DNA of 64,000 bases, taken from positions 21,080,001 to 21,144,000 of the forward strand of contig NC_065876.1 in NCBI RefSeq assembly GCF_933775445.1, read 5' to 3'. This stretch comes from Argentina anserina. Lineage: Eukaryota; Streptophyta; Magnoliopsida; Rosales; Rosaceae. The notes beneath the pieces are model-generated. The model searched no databases, was not told where the DNA came from, and was given only the letters and a program-made list of their open reading frames with translations. Positions 12,907-25,300 of the stretch are shown here, one piece after another; within the stretch, counting starts at the first letter, position 1, and every line of letters starts with the position of its first letter. A program made the position numbers and the translations under genes.

Positions 12907-14709
12907 TTAGACTGCCTCACCTTTAGCAACCTTGGGCTTATTTTTTTGACCTAGGGGCCGGCCCAGCCTCTTGCGCTTTGCTGGGCTGATGGATAGAAGC
13001 CCTTCCTGATGGGGAAGGTTGAGCTCTGGTTGGAACCATAGCTCCAGCGGCATCTCTGCCACCACCATTGGACCCATATCAAGACTTTTCTTACTCAGAA
13101 CTACCAGCTCCATGTCAGCCCTTCCCTTGCCAACGCTGACCTGTAGCGGTTCCGGCAAAGGAAGCACTTCTTGCTGCAACAACAAAGAAGAGATCACAGC
13201 ACTCTAGGAATCGGTGGCAATGCCACAGTCTCAACAAGGCCAAATTTGGCCGCCAGCTCCGCCATTGTCACTCTAAGGAGAGAGAAACTAGACCAACGCT
13301 AGTGCTGTAGTTGTTCCAGAAGAACTAGCAACAGACCTAAACCTTAGATCCGAACCTAATCCGACCCGAGAAGGATTAGGATTAGGGTTTTCAAATAGCA
13401 TCGTGCTCACCACCAACGATGCATGCGCAAAACTACGCAATGTACTCACTTGCTTGCTGCGGACCTTCCCTCCCACATGATTCACTCCGAGAATACGAGG
13501 CTCGACGTGTCTGGCGGCCCCCGACACCTATTTCTGTCATGCTCAAGCATCCCACACACCTTGCAAAAAACCCTATCGTACGTTCATATTTGAACATAAG
13601 CATGCCCATAATTCTGGACATGCCAAACTCGTATAACATGGGCAGGTAAGCTTGCCTCACCGGGTCAAAGAGGAAATGGGTTATACGAACCCTAGCAGTC
13701 TAGGACGGTGTTGTCATGAACCTCCTCCATAATGCTTAGCGTCTCACCCACCAATTTCATCACCTCCGGTGTCATCAAAGCCAGTGGCAAGACAAAAATC
13801 TCGACTGTGACCGGAAAGCTCAAAAACGGCACTGCCGCCAAATCACATAGCACATCAAAAGCTGCAGCAGCAAACAGAACACGATTACAAAACCATGGTT
13901 CGTTAGCAACCACATAATTGCGCTCTTCCTCCTCTGTGAACTTCATCATAAACCGGTCACCCTGCGCATGCGCATCTAGAGCATGGACAGATCCAAGATT
14001 TAATAATAGGGTGTGCTAAATTTGGGCGAAGCCCAAAAAAAGTTTTTAAGGACTTCGTAGTAGAACAATTATAATTTCAACATGAAAATCATAGTTTACA
14101 CCTATTGGAACAAGATAGAAGACTGAGATTCAAGTTAAATGAATTATCATATGTACTTTGTATTGATAGAGAAACTTAGAAAAACATAGCAAATAAACTC
14201 AAAAAACTAATATGAGAAATAGATACGAATCAATCGATATATACCTGAGATTGTTTAATCAGTAGGATTATGGATGAGAATTTTTCAAATAGAGTGATTA
14301 AAGTTTTAGAGTGACAAAGAATTGCAGAGGACTAATATGAGAGAGAGCAGAGTTATGGAGCGGTGGAAGAGAGAAAGAGTCTTGACTTTCAACCTATTTT
14401 TTCTTATCTTTTTTTTTTCTTATGCTCTAACATGTAGTAAAATTTGGGATTCTTTTGAAAAAATGGGGTGGGCTGCAGCAAACCCCAGCCCACGTCTGCA
14501 TCCGTGCCTGATCTAGAGGCGATGCTTGTATGCCTAATAGACGTCATAGCTCTGATAACTTCTTTCGGAGCCGGCTTCTTCTTCATGGAAAGCAGACGTC
14601 CCACATAAAATGGTTGCTGTAAGATCGCTTAATCGCCATGAAAGACCACATTGGCCTTCTCCTTGATTGCAAGGGTGGCGGCAAATCGAGCGCTGAAACC
14701 TTCAGACAT
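12907..14709 (-). pseudogene. Broken DUF4283 / zinc-knuckle (LINE ORF1-like) gene
   Basis: Read on the minus strand, an ATG at 14709 opens MSEGFSARFAATLAIKEKAN and, after a stop, VGRLLSMKKKPAPKE. After the hAT insertion it continues as MMKFTEEEERNYVVANEPW (13949 downwards), a typical DUF4283 segment, then FKYERTIGFFARCVGC and EIGVGGRQTRRASYS, the position of the zinc knuckle. The C-terminal part at 12907-13197 carries KRKRLGRPLGQKNKPK, an AT-hook-like basic motif. Stops at 13692 and elsewhere and several frame changes make it a pseudogene. DUF4283 proteins are mostly ORF1 products of plant LINEs or domesticated relatives. No reverse transcriptase follows, so it could be a solo ORF1 copy or a decayed host gene. 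Confidence 0.65.
13982..14510. mobile_element. hAT-like non-autonomous element inside the DUF4283 ORF
   Basis: It is flanked by the 8-base direct repeat ATCTAGAG (13974-13981 and 14511-14518). Its ends are imperfect inverted repeats: CATGGACAGATCCA on the left and, reading inwards from the right, CAGGCACGGATGCA (10 of 14 match). An 8-base target duplication with CA-starting ends points to hAT. At 529 bases it has no transposase. Confidence 0.8.
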
Positions 14710-14959
14710 AGCGTCGATGGCAGAGAGGGATGTTAAGTAAAAGAGACAAGGGCTAGAGAGAAAACCCTAGCAGCGCCCTTAGCTTCTAGTTTCTTGTTTG
14801 CTGTGGTAGTTTTCTTGTTAATACTTTTGTTTGTAAGTTTGGTTCCTTTGTATAAAATTTTCTTTATTTTTTCTTAAAGCAAAGTTAGCACAAAAAAAAA
14901 ATTGCTCAAATTCAAGGAATAATAATCAACCTTGAACATGAAGTTTCCCGATGATATGG

Positions 14960-15040
14960 GATTCTCATAGGCACGTGAAATTAGTTACAAAGCCCACGCC
15001 ACTACGTGCCTTTTACAATAACTCGGCACGTGATAACGTG
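14960..15040 (+). promoter_or_regulatory. Upstream region of DUF1644 copy 1 with two G-boxes
   Basis: CACGTG occurs at 14972-14977 and 15027-15032, and two more ACGTG cores lie near 15004 and 15036. G-boxes are common light or abscisic-acid response elements in plant promoters. Homology with copy 2 starts at about 15023, so both perfect G-boxes are absent from copy 2. Confidence 0.5.
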
Positions 15041-18000
15041 ACGCCACTTGTACCACTATCCCACCCCGCGTCCCGTCCACGCTCTCACCCCTCGCGTGGA
15101 CTCTCCCATCTCTTCATCATCTTCTTCCTCTCTCCTAAAAACTGGTCTCATTTTACAAAGAGACCAAACTCGAATAACCCAAAGTTGCGTAGAAATGAGT
15201 CGAACCATCTAAAAACACTCCCAAACACCCAATCCATCTCTCCCTCCCGCCTCTTTACTCGCTTCGATTCCTTCGCCCCAAATCCCATCTCTTCAAAGTT
15301 TCAAGCTTTCTTCTTTTATCTGGTGCGATGCTCTTTCGGCTCCTCCCTTTGTTTCTGTTTCTGTTCATTCTTCATTATTATCTCTATGCTTGCAGAAAAT
15401 TAATGCAGAGTTTATGAAGTTTTCTCTTTGAATAGGTGTAAAGGTTGAAATTTTATTTCTGGGTATTTGCTTTGCTTGTAAACTGAGCAAACCCAATTTC
15501 CCAATTGGTGTAGGACCTTCGCTCTTGGGCTAAAAATTACGATTTGGGGTTAAACAAATGGGTGCTGTGAAGTTTAAAGATTGAATTGTTTTTACATTTC
15601 ATGACTTTAACTTTTGGTCTTGTGTGTATTTGGTTTTTTAGGATTGTGAAATTGAATATTAGTATTGTGGATCTCTCTCTAAGAGATGGGTAGTCTAAAG
15701 AGGCCATGTGACTTCATGTTCTCATTATTGATTGTTTAATTAATGTGTGAACCTGTCTTCTTGCCTGGTTCCTTAACTTAACACGTTATCCTGTATATCT
15801 CTGATCCAGTGTAGTTGTTTGGCTTATGATTTGATTCAGATGCACTTTTGTCTCTGCAACTAACTTATCTCGGATCCAGAATTGCTCAGACTCCATCCAG
15901 GTTAGGCTCTTGGTTCTCAATTTTGGGTTGTCCGGATTATACTCATAGCTTCAAATGTACATTTCTGGGCTGAATTGGCCTTGCATTTTTAATGATTTGA
16001 GAGTTGGTTCGAAGGGTTATTTTCTGTTCCTGAAAGTAGTTAGCTTCTCGTCTTGCATTGCATTCATTACTTTGTTTTGATGTTTGATTGCAATTGATTT
16101 GTGAGGATTGTTTTGGATTGTTTTTTTTATATATCATTGATTGGTACATTGGCTTCTGGTTCCGCAATTCATATGGTATCAGCACTGATGTCGTGTCTTC
16201 GAATTGCTGAATGACTCTGTGTTTGTTTGTACATTCTGGAGTCCTTTACGTGAGTTGAATGAATTTGTGGGGTAGTCAACTCAGACTATTAAAGCTTCAC
16301 AATAGAAAAGTAGAATGAAAACGTGAGACTTTAGATATGGTGAAGAAGTGAGATCAAAAGGTATCCTGAGATGTGGAGAACAAGATGTTCCTTGGTGCTT
16401 CAAGTGGAGAAGGTCGAAGTATGATGGCTGAAACTTGTTGGAACCCGATAGTTATCATTGTACTATGTGATACCTAATTCAGATTGCTGAGTATACCGTA
16501 TGTTCAGAAGGATCTGGATTTTGTCAAGAAAAATAAATTTATGGTCTTGTGCGTTGGTGGAGCCTATGAAGGGCATGTGCCCCCACTAATACAATGAATT
16601 TAGTGAAAGGGAGAGTCTTTTTTGCCCCCATAGCTATAGCTTAGGCACATATGATGGTATGGGTATTCCTGACTTTTCAGCTAACCAAACTCTCTTAGTG
16701 ACAATCATATGTTTCTGGTACATTTTGTTCTATTTTCACCCTTAGATCCCATCAGTTTTTAATGCTTTTACATAGCTTCTCAGAAGTTCTTTCTTAAAAA
16801 TTTCGTTCTATCTCATATAGAGTATAAGTACTCTCTTAATTTTGCTTCTTCTTTTTTTCAAAAGAAGTGCAGTATGTAGAGAAACATAGAGTAGAGCAGA
16901 AGGACATAGACTCCATTGTTAATATCTGCTAGAGATGGTGCTTTTGATATCGGCTGGCAGAGAATTAAAGAAAAGTAATTTTTACCCCATATACATATTT
17001 TCCTGCCTATGCCACTGGTCTTGTTTCTGTAGTTTTGTATGTTCATTGTCTCATAGGGATAAAATAGCAGAACGAAACAGTATGTGGAGAATTTTTTGAG
17101 GAATAGATGTTTTTTGTAACCTTTTCATGGTTGGGTAACTAAAATCCATTCACTTCTACTGCACAAGTCTGCTTTCTTTGGTTGCACTTGAGCTACTTTA
17201 TGGACCCTCTACTGTTTTCACTTAAAGAAAAGTTCCTTGGATTGAATTTTATGCCACGTTGGAAGAGAGTTATAATTTCGTGGCTGGTCCAAAAGCGTTC
17301 AACTTTTAATTTGTTCAATAAAGACTATTGATTCTTCACTGCTGGTGATGATATCGTTTATATAAGTCTGACCTCCTGTGGACTGGTGCATGAAAGATCA
17401 GTGCAGAGGTAGACCCTTCCTCAGTCAGTCAATCAAAAGTTTGAAAAGAATAGCTTGTGATACCTGATACATTTACAGATTGATAAATTTGAAGTTGCTG
17501 AAAAACTTTTCACTTACCAGAGCGTTGCGTATTCACTTTTATTTTGTTATGTATCCTATCTTAGAACAAGCTTTGGTTAAAATTTGAAATGAGGTGTCTT
17601 GTAACATTCATAGATTTATGCCTGTTTGATCATCTTCCTATTTCTGCACACTTTAATCTTTTGAGATTAGTAACATTTCTGGCTCTTTAAAATCCCTTTG
17701 GCTTTTATTTGTGTGTAAATTTTTGGAGGAAGTGGTGCCAGGTTAGAAGTGGTCCATGATTTTCTAAGAATAATGTTTTAGATTATTCAAATCATCCACC
17801 CTCCCTTTTTCTCTTCTTTGTACAACCCTTTTCTCTGAGATTATATTTATTCAACATCTATGGGTTCCAAAAATCGGTTTGAATTGTTAACATTTGGAAT
17901 ATGCATCTTGCGATTGCAGAATTCTGTATTAAATTTAAGCAGCCTAGCATACACCAACTAAGTCTGGAGGCTACAATCCTACCCAGTATAATTTTGAAAT

Positions 18001-18863
18001 TTGTCAAGCAAGAATGTCTCTTTTTTATTACGTGTTGGAACAACTGTTCTGGATGGTCTAGATGGCTCTAAGTTGTCACATCTGTTGAACTATTCCTGGT
18101 TGTGTCAGGTAAGACTTAAAGTGAGCAGTTCTTTTCTTTCTTCATTATTTGTGTTTTTTTGTTACCCTCTTGTTATCATCTATCCTTTTTTTTTTTGAGA
18201 GACCCAAGCCTAGTTTGTTTAGAATAGAACTACTTCACTTGAGAATGGTAATGCATCCGTTAGTGCCCACCATGTTGCTATATTTGAGTTCTAATGTGGG
18301 AGGAAATTTCTAATTTGCACCCCTAGGATAAAAAATGTAAATGCGAATGCTTTCTTCCGCAAGTATTATAAGTAATGTAGAAACTCCAAATTTCTATAGA
18401 ATGTGATTTTGGAGCAATGTGACTGAAAGAGTTTGATTGTGTGATCCATGAAGAGTCATATGTACCTCCAACTTGCTGCCTATTGCTTTCTTGGCATGCT
18501 ATAAGGACTGCTTATGGGAATATTAAAAATAAAATAACTTTTTTTCTGACTTCCTTTGTTCCTTTGCAAGTTGGACTCTAAAGGCTCTCAGCAAATTTAA
18601 TATTTTCTGTTCTGCATCCATTTTAACATGTGCAACTCAATTAGTTGATTAGTAAAACTGCATATGATTTATTTACTGATGTGAGATTCTGTCTTCTTAA
18701 TTTGCTTCTCTTAATCAGTAATAATTCAAGCGCAGATTAGTATGTGTGTGCATGCGACATTTATTTATGTAACATTTACATAAATATATGAAATACCTAT
18801 AGTGGATTTTAAAGATTCATGTATTTGTATTTGTGCAATATGGTTTTCAGGTGTACCCGGAAA
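15041..18863 (+). other. 5' UTR and long leader intron of DUF1644 copy 1
   Basis: The stretch 15050-15420 is rich in C and T and looks like a plant 5' UTR. Possible first donors are GAATAG before GTGTAAAG near 15436 or CTG before GTGCG near 15322; I cannot choose. The last acceptor is TTTTCAG at 18850, 13 bases before the CDS ATG. The interval between is AT-rich without coding signal. The whole stretch is repeated at 36206-39833 with many small indels. Confidence 0.6.
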
Positions 18864-19925
18864 ATGGCAAAAGGTAGCAGGGGACGACGCAGGTTTGCTT
18901 CCCGACAGTACAGGTCAGCTCCATACACATTGCGCTCTAATCAAGATATCTTTGAGGATCTTTACCCTAAGAAATTCTCCAAAAATTTGGAGAAAAAGGA
19001 CTGGGAAGATGCAACATGTTCTGTGTGCATGGAATACCCTCACAATGCTGTTCTTCTGCTATGCTCCTCTCATGACAAAGGCTGTCGTCCTTACATGTGT
19101 GGAACTAGTTTTCGACATTCCAACTGTCTTGACCAGTACGAGAAAGCTTATACAAAAATAGTGTCATGTGATCATGCACAATCATTGCATGGCTCTGCTA
19201 CTAATCCGATTGTGGTCCCAGATTCTGGGTTGCCAGTTGAGAAATGTGAAGTCACAGAGCTTGCATGCCCCCTCTGTAGGGGCCAGGTGAAAGGCTGGAC
19301 TGTTCTTGAGCCAGCACGAGAATATCTGGATGCAAAACAGAGAAGCTGCATGCAAGAAAACTGCTCATTTGTTGGAAACTACAAGGAGCTTAGGAAGCAC
19401 GTTAAGACTGATCACCCGTCAGCCCGGCCACGGGAAGTGGATCCTATAGTTGAACAGAAATGGAGAAGCCTTGAACGTGAGCGGGAACAGGATGATGTGA
19501 TAAGCACAATCCAGTCGTCCATGCCAGGGGCAGTGTTTTTCGGAGATTATGTAATAGAAGGAAATAGTTATGGATTTGATTCGGACGAAGAGGATGGTGG
19601 GTTTGATGCAGATGCTGCAGGAAGGAATGCAGGGTTGGGGTTGGGTTTGGATGTGGTTCTTCTATGGCATGCATTTGGGTCCTCCAGACGGATGAGGCAG
19701 CATGAGAGGGCATTCCACCAGGCATCAGATGGTAGTGTTGGCATCAGACACACAACTCCTATAGGTGGTTTGAATTCCTCTGATGAAGATGATGACAATG
19801 AGAGTAACGGTGATGATGATGGTGGCATGTCATTGGTGAGCCGGCTCCGTCGTCATGGCAGGGTCTTGTTGGGACGCTCTGGGAGGAGACGTAGGCGTAG
19901 AGAAGCAAATAGTGAGGAACAGTAG
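18864..19925 (+). CDS. DUF1644 family RING-like zinc protein, copy 1
   Basis: A 353-residue plant DUF1644 protein in a single coding exon. Zinc-ligand candidates are C52, C55, C67, C74, C79, H85 and C88, and a second pair C135/C138 in ACPLCRGQVKGW, resembling a split RING. A C2H2-like pair (C162, C167, H179, H184) follows. The rest has an acidic stretch around 305-320 and a basic tail with six arginines (341-346), suggesting nuclear location. DUF1644 proteins are linked to stress and hormone responses; ubiquitin-ligase activity is only inferred. The upstream Met at 18819 was rejected because TTTTCAG just before GTGTACCCGG is an acceptor, leaving MAKGSRGRRR as the natural start. The gene converges on separase copy 1. 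All Cys/His positions are identical to copy 2. Confidence 0.92.
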   Translation: MAKGSRGRRRFASRQYRSAPYTLRSNQDIFEDLYPKKFSKNLEKKDWEDATCSVCMEYPHNAVLLLCSSHDKGCRPYMCGTSFRHSNCLDQYEKAYTKIVSCDHAQSLHGSATNPIVVPDSGLPVEKCEVTELACPLCRGQVKGWTVLEPAREYLDAKQRSCMQENCSFVGNYKELRKHVKTDHPSARPREVDPIVEQKWRSLEREREQDDVISTIQSSMPGAVFFGDYVIEGNSYGFDSDEEDGGFDADAAGRNAGLGLGLDVVLLWHAFGSSRRMRQHERAFHQASDGSVGIRHTTPIGGLNSSDEDDDNESNGDDDGGMSLVSRLRRHGRVLLGRSGRRRRRREANSEEQ

Positions 19926-21312
19926 ACTGGAAAATGGTTGAGAGGGGGAATAGGTAGGCACACAAATTTAGGAGGACTGCACAAAGAAAAATAAAAAGAA
20001 GGTATGATTTTACTTTCTCGCATTTGCCTTGATTAAATTCTCATTTGAATAGCAAGGGAAATAGGACACTGGAGATAATGGTTCCTTTTCCCTCTGTTGT
20101 GTAGTATATTTCAAATGTAACATTTTCTCAGTTACCCATAATCTGCCCCTTAACCTATGCATATAATTTCTTCTGTATGTATTGCTCTTTGGACTAAATG
20201 CCTACATTTGTATTATGTGATTATATTCAAGATTTTCTAATTTATTTATTTGTTTTTTTATATTGAATTCTCATCCATTTCTTTGTTATTAGAAATCAAG
20301 ACATGTTTTGTTTCTAGGTCCTTTTGTTGATACCATTCAGTAGTAAGAGCTCAATCTGACTCAGAAATATAACATAACTGAAGATTGAATTTGGTGTCTG
20401 TAACCTGCCAGCTTTGGCAGTTTCAAAGCCTTGGCATGAGGATATCCTCGAGTGTCGAGAAAAAAATTGTACATGAATGGTGGCCGAAGTTCGAATCGAC
20501 ATCCCCATTTGCCTACCATAGTTCTATGTTGAAATTGATGAAGATGTGGCCTTGCTGAGATTGAGGTGGATCTCAACCTAGTATCAGCCAAGCTGGTGGA
20601 TCTTGTAGTAGTTAGGTAATCATTCAACAAATAGGATTGGTGCCACCTTTCACTAGTTGCAAAGCATTCGATACCAATTGAGGGGTATCACAACTATTTG
20701 ATTGATTAGAAACCGTCTCTGGTAATCTGGTATACCCTAGTTATAAAGACGTGAAGCTTGACTCGAACAAAACTTGGCTACTGAACTTATAGCCTCCTTA
20801 GGTTGCTCAGAGTTCAAAGCTATTTTTGTTTCCGTGCATGAAACACTGGAGTGTTTCTTTCGACATAAAGCTTCATGTTGTAACAAAACAAAACAATCCA
20901 ACCCAATCTGAAGAAAGTGGGGGAGCGAGACTCTAATTTCCCAAGATTGCATAAGGAACAAGCACAAGGATTAAACCTAAAGTGCTTATGGACGTCGCTA
21001 AATGCCTGGAACATGAGGGTGAAAGGTGGAGGAGAACTTTGATTTCAAAGGGTTGCTGTTATTAAACAAAACATAATTAGCTCGACATTGGAAAACCCGA
21101 GAAGTGCAGAGGAAAAAAAAAACAAAAAGGAATGCCAAGCGTTGAAGCATCCTTCACTATGGCTGTTTCGTGCTACTTTGGCTTTGCTCTTCTTTGATTA
21201 GTGCATACTCATTTGCTAATATATTGACAAAATTGGAGGAAAAGCTATACAATTAGCATCATTTATATACATCTGCATTTCTATCAGGTGATGGTTATTA
21301 GTACTACAACTC
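19926..21312. other. 3' UTR and convergent spacer, unit 1
   Basis: The first 450 bases match unit 2 closely and probably hold the DUF1644 3' UTR and poly(A) region. About 20410-20805 is absent from unit 2, where a different stretch of some 60 bases sits between the same flanks (ACCTGCCAG and CAGAGTTCAAAGC). I could not identify ends of a mobile element there. No gene seen. Confidence 0.5.
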
Positions 21313-21701
21313 CTATTTCCATATGCCAGTTGGGACACAATAGCATACTGGTGCCACTCCTATCAAGAAAGGTAACTGGCAAGTTTTATGTGCTTCGCTC
21401 ATGAATGATCCAACCTTCGGCCTATGCTCACAAGACAGGTTTGTGCCAAATTTCTTCTTTCCAACATTCTTGATGCATTGGGCACAACCGACACAGGGAC
21501 TCGAGCATGGACTTTGCAAATCGGTCAATATCCCTGTCCATAAATTGGCGACAATGACAGGAGAACCAGCCAGCAGGTAGGATAGTGGAGTACCTTGTGG
21601 AACATAACATCCATTCAGTCTCAGAGAACCACTACTTCATCCCATCAGGAGAGTTGCGGCACAGTGTTCCTGAATCTCACCTCTAGGTATATATTGTTGT
21701 C
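21313..21701 (-). pseudogene. ESP: Separase copy 1: catalytic-Cys exon with stop at the Cys
   Basis: The exon starts after a TACAG acceptor at 21702 and encodes [19 protein letters not shown], then a TGA at 21637-21639 where copy 2 and the family have TGC (Cys of GCSSGS). Further on, 10 bases present in copy 2 are missing (WDVT region, near 21538), and a further block of about 25 bases is missing near 21500, shifting the frame. The C terminus is recognisable as FLIGVAPVCYCVPTGIWK. The substitution removes both the nucleophile and the rest of the protein. Confidence 0.88.
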
Positions 21702-21916
21702 CTGTACCACAGCACGTACAAACAAAAAAAGTTAAAAAAAGGTTGGGAAACCTATCACCAAAACAGTGCCAGAAGTAACTGTATAGAACTATAGATATAG
21801 CAACACATAAGCAACAAAAAAATCAAAACATACCACATCCATGGCTAAAATACATAAATAGATCATGGCTTTTCAGCGCTACTGCCAATTCTTCAGCAGG
21901 AGGTGCACATCCTGCC

Positions 21917-22336
21917 TGTTAGGTTTGTGGATCCGATTCCACTTAGTATAAGAATTCATTAGATCTTGATTAAAGATGGAACACTTTGGTGGTTTCCTAC
22001 TTGGTAATGGTTTCTATATCTATTGGGAATAGGTTTCGAATGACTTATAGGTTTCAGGTTTAGAAATCTATAAATAGGGACATAGGTAGCAGTAGTTAGA
22101 CATCAAGGTAAAACACAGAGAGCAAGTGAGGTCTTGAGAGTTGGTGAGAACATCTTGTGAGAGATCTTGTATTCTTGTTTGTGTTGTTCTTCTATAGTGA
22201 AACCCAGCAGCTTGAGGACGTAGACAAGTTCATTGTCGAACCTCGTAAACTTTGTATTTATGTTCTCAATCGTTTATCTATATTGTTTTGCACTTGTTAA
22301 CTTCCGCAAGAGGAATTCAGGGTCGAATTCCTAACG
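21917..22336 (+). repeat. 5' LTR of the copia at 21917
   Basis: Starts TGTTAGG and ends CTAACG (CTAACA in the 3' copy). 420 bases against 413 in the 3' LTR, with several substitutions and small indels between them. The primer site follows 3 bases later. Confidence 0.9.
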
Positions 22337-22339
22337 GTG

Positions 22340-22352
22340 TGGTATTAGAGCC
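22340..22352 (+). other. Primer binding site, initiator tRNA-Met type
   Basis: TGGTATTAGAGCC differs by one base from the usual copia site TGGTATCAGAGCC, which is complementary to the 3' end of initiator tRNA-Met. Confidence 0.85.
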
Positions 22353-22371
22353 TGGTTCTAGAGTGGAAACA

Positions 22372-25300
22372 ATGAGCATAGAAGACGTTGAGAAGAGGAT
22401 CGACAAGTTCGACGACAATGACTATATCCTATAGAGGTCACAGATCGAGAATTACCTGAGTATGAAGAAGCTTGCGAAGACTTTAAGTGGCCAGCTCCCA
22501 AAAGAGATGAAGGAGGAAGAATTTGTCAAGATGGCCCTTAGAGCAGTTCGATTATCGCTTTCAAATGAAGTACGGTGATTTGTCATCAAGGAGACTACAT
22601 TGAAGGGAATGTTGGATAGTCTATCCAACATGTATGAGAAGCCAAACGCCGTTAACAATTATACTTGATGAGACGACTGTTCACTCTGAAGATGGGTAAG
22701 GATATATTTGTTCGCCAACAAGTTGGAGTAGTTGGATATATTATTGAGCAACTAGCCTCGGTGGATGTAAAGTTCGACGAACACATCAAATCTTTTGTGT
22801 TGTTGACTTCCATGCCTTCAGATTGGGATGTGACTGTGAACTCAATTTGTAGTGGAGTTAGGATTACGAAGAAGTTAAAGTTTAATGATGTGCGTGACAT
22901 TCTTTTGAATGAGGAGACTCGAAGACTTAATAACCTTGATGAGTCTTCAAGTTCTGCGTTATCTATGGAAAATAGAGGTAGTACGTCTAACAAACTCTCA
23001 AACAATAATCGTGGAAGGTCCAAGTCCAAGAAGGAAAATGACGAAGTGTGTCCAAGGCAGGAAAATGGTCCGAAGGATGATGCATACTTATGGCATCGTA
23101 GACTTGGGCACATCAGCGAGAAAGGAATGGGTGTACTTCAGGCACAAGGTAAATTACATGGTGTGAACTCAGTGAAAATTGGCTTTGTGAAGATTGTATA
23201 TTTGGAAAGCAAAAAACTGTCAGTTTCTCAAAGGGTGGCAAGGCGCCAAAAGATGCAAAATTGGAGGTGGTTCATACTAATGTGTGGGGTCCTGCACCTG
23301 AGCTTTCAATGGCTGGTTCAAGGTACTACGTGCCTTATTGATGATTCCACAAGGAAAGTATGTGTTTACTTTATAAAACATAAATGGGAAGTTCTTAGTA
23401 CTTTCAAGAAGTGGAAGGCGATCGTAGAGATTGACACAGGTTTGAAGATCAAATGTTTGAGGTCGGATAATGGGAGGTGAATACTTTAGTAATGATTTTA
23501 AAGAGTATTGTGCAGAGAACAGGATCATGATGGAAAGAATAATTCCTGGAAATCCACAGCAGAATAGAGTGGCTGAACGCATGAATATGACTTTGAATGA
23601 GCGCGCAAGGAGTATGAGGATACACGCAGGATTGCCAGATATGTTATGGGCTGATGCGGTTAATATTGCTGCTTACTTATTAACTATGGACCGTTAGCGC
23701 CATTGAATAATCTTCTACTTGAGGAAAAATGGAGTGGAAGAGACATAGGGCTATCACTTTTAAGAGTGTTTGGTTGCGTGACATATGTTCACATTGAGTC
23801 TGGTGCAAGAAGCAAGTTAGATCCTAAGTCTTGAAAGTGCATATTCATCGGCTATGGCGGGGATGAGTTTGGCTATAGGTTTTGGGATATGCAAAGCAAG
23901 AAAGTTATCAGGAGCCGAAATGTCATCTTTAATGAAAATGTGATGTATAAGAATAGGCAAGCAACAAAGCCTGAAAGTCTTGTAAGAAAAGATCGACAGT
24001 TTGTAAGATTGGATGATATATCTGATAAAGATGTGTCTAAGGTTAATCATGGGAAGGAACAAAAAGAAGTAGCTCTTAAGGCTGCACAACCTGATAATGA
24101 AGTTCCTAATGTTGAGCCAACGACACCTCCTTTTGTGACAAGAGTATCGTCGAGAAGTAACAAAGGAATACTGCCAAATAGATACTCGTCTTGTGCTAAC
24201 TATTTGCTATTAGCTGACTGTGGTGAACCTGTGACTTATGATGAGGCGATACAACATGAAAATTCAGCTAAGTGGGAGGGTGCTATGCAAGATGAGATTG
24301 ACTCTCTCATGTCCAACAATACATGGGAGTTAACTGTATTGCCAGCGGGAAAAGAAAACATTACAAAATAAGTGGATTTAACTTGATGGGAGCAAACGCT
24401 TCAAAGCTAAGCTGGTTGTGAAAGGTTTTCAGTAAAAGGAGGGTGTTGATGAGATCTTTTTTTTTGGTTGTTAAGCATACAACAATTCAGGTGGTGTTAA
24501 CGTGGTGATTACCGGATGGGTAGCTGATAACACAGTTAGCTATTAGTGAGTGTTAGTTTGACACGCGAAGTATAGTGATTAACCTCCCTCTCTTGGGGTA
24601 AGCTACATCCACTTGAATCCACTAGTATAGGCAAATAGCCTTGAGTTATACAAGTAGTGATTTTTTCTCTAAATGGGATGATGAGTCCCTTTTATAGGTG
24701 AGGGAACCCCTCTCATTTACATATTCTTCAATGTGGGACAAGTGCCCCTCTAGGCTTGCTATGGAGCCATCTTGATGAGGCAGGAAATGTGACTTTCCGG
24801 TAGTGTCTTGGTGAGTTCTGACTATCATTGGAAGCTTGTATGACGAGGTACGCTATAGATATCATGGTTGAGCCACATAGTGACTTGTAGATCCGCCTAG
24901 ATAGTGATGCTTATGCTCGGTGGCATACCATACTAGCTTTATGCTAGTAGGGGTGCCTACAGGTGGTGTTTGGATTAGTGGAAACTGAAGGATTATATTT
25001 GGAGCAGCTAGACGTCAAAACTGCTTTTTTCATGGAGATTTGAAGGAGATAATTTACATGCAGCAACCAAAATGTTTTAAAGCACCTGGTAAGAATGACT
25101 TGGTATGCAAACTGCAAAAGAGCATGTATGGCTTAAAACAAGCCCCAAGGCAGTGGTACAAGAAGTTTGATGCATTCATGTGTGGAAGTGGCTACACAAG
25201 ATGTCAATCAGATCACTGTTATTACTTTAAGAGGTTTGAAAAGTCTTATATCATTCTCTTATTGTATGTAGATGATATGTTGATAGCTGGGGCGGACTTC

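Noticed and set aside
14951..15403. 150-codon ORF over the DUF1644 leader, partly conserved at 36362-36580
   Set aside because: Conserved only because the DNA is duplicated; low-complexity Ser/Phe-rich product, and in copy 2 the N-terminal half is lost.
18819..18863. Upstream Met giving a 368-residue DUF1644 protein
   Set aside because: The added 15 residues are encoded by the polypyrimidine tract and TTTTCAG acceptor of the leader intron; MAKGSRGRRR is the plausible start in both copies.
19444..19965. Minus-strand ORFs opposite the DUF1644 CDS (up to 93 codons)
   Set aside because: Shadow frames of a well-supported gene; same shadows appear opposite copy 2.
24495..24961. Mutator-like insertion with a 9-11-base target repeat (AGGTGGTGTT)
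   Set aside because: TG...CA ends with a 5-base GGTGG repeat fit an LTR better, and no terminal inverted repeats are visible; the longer repeat is partly a chance extension.
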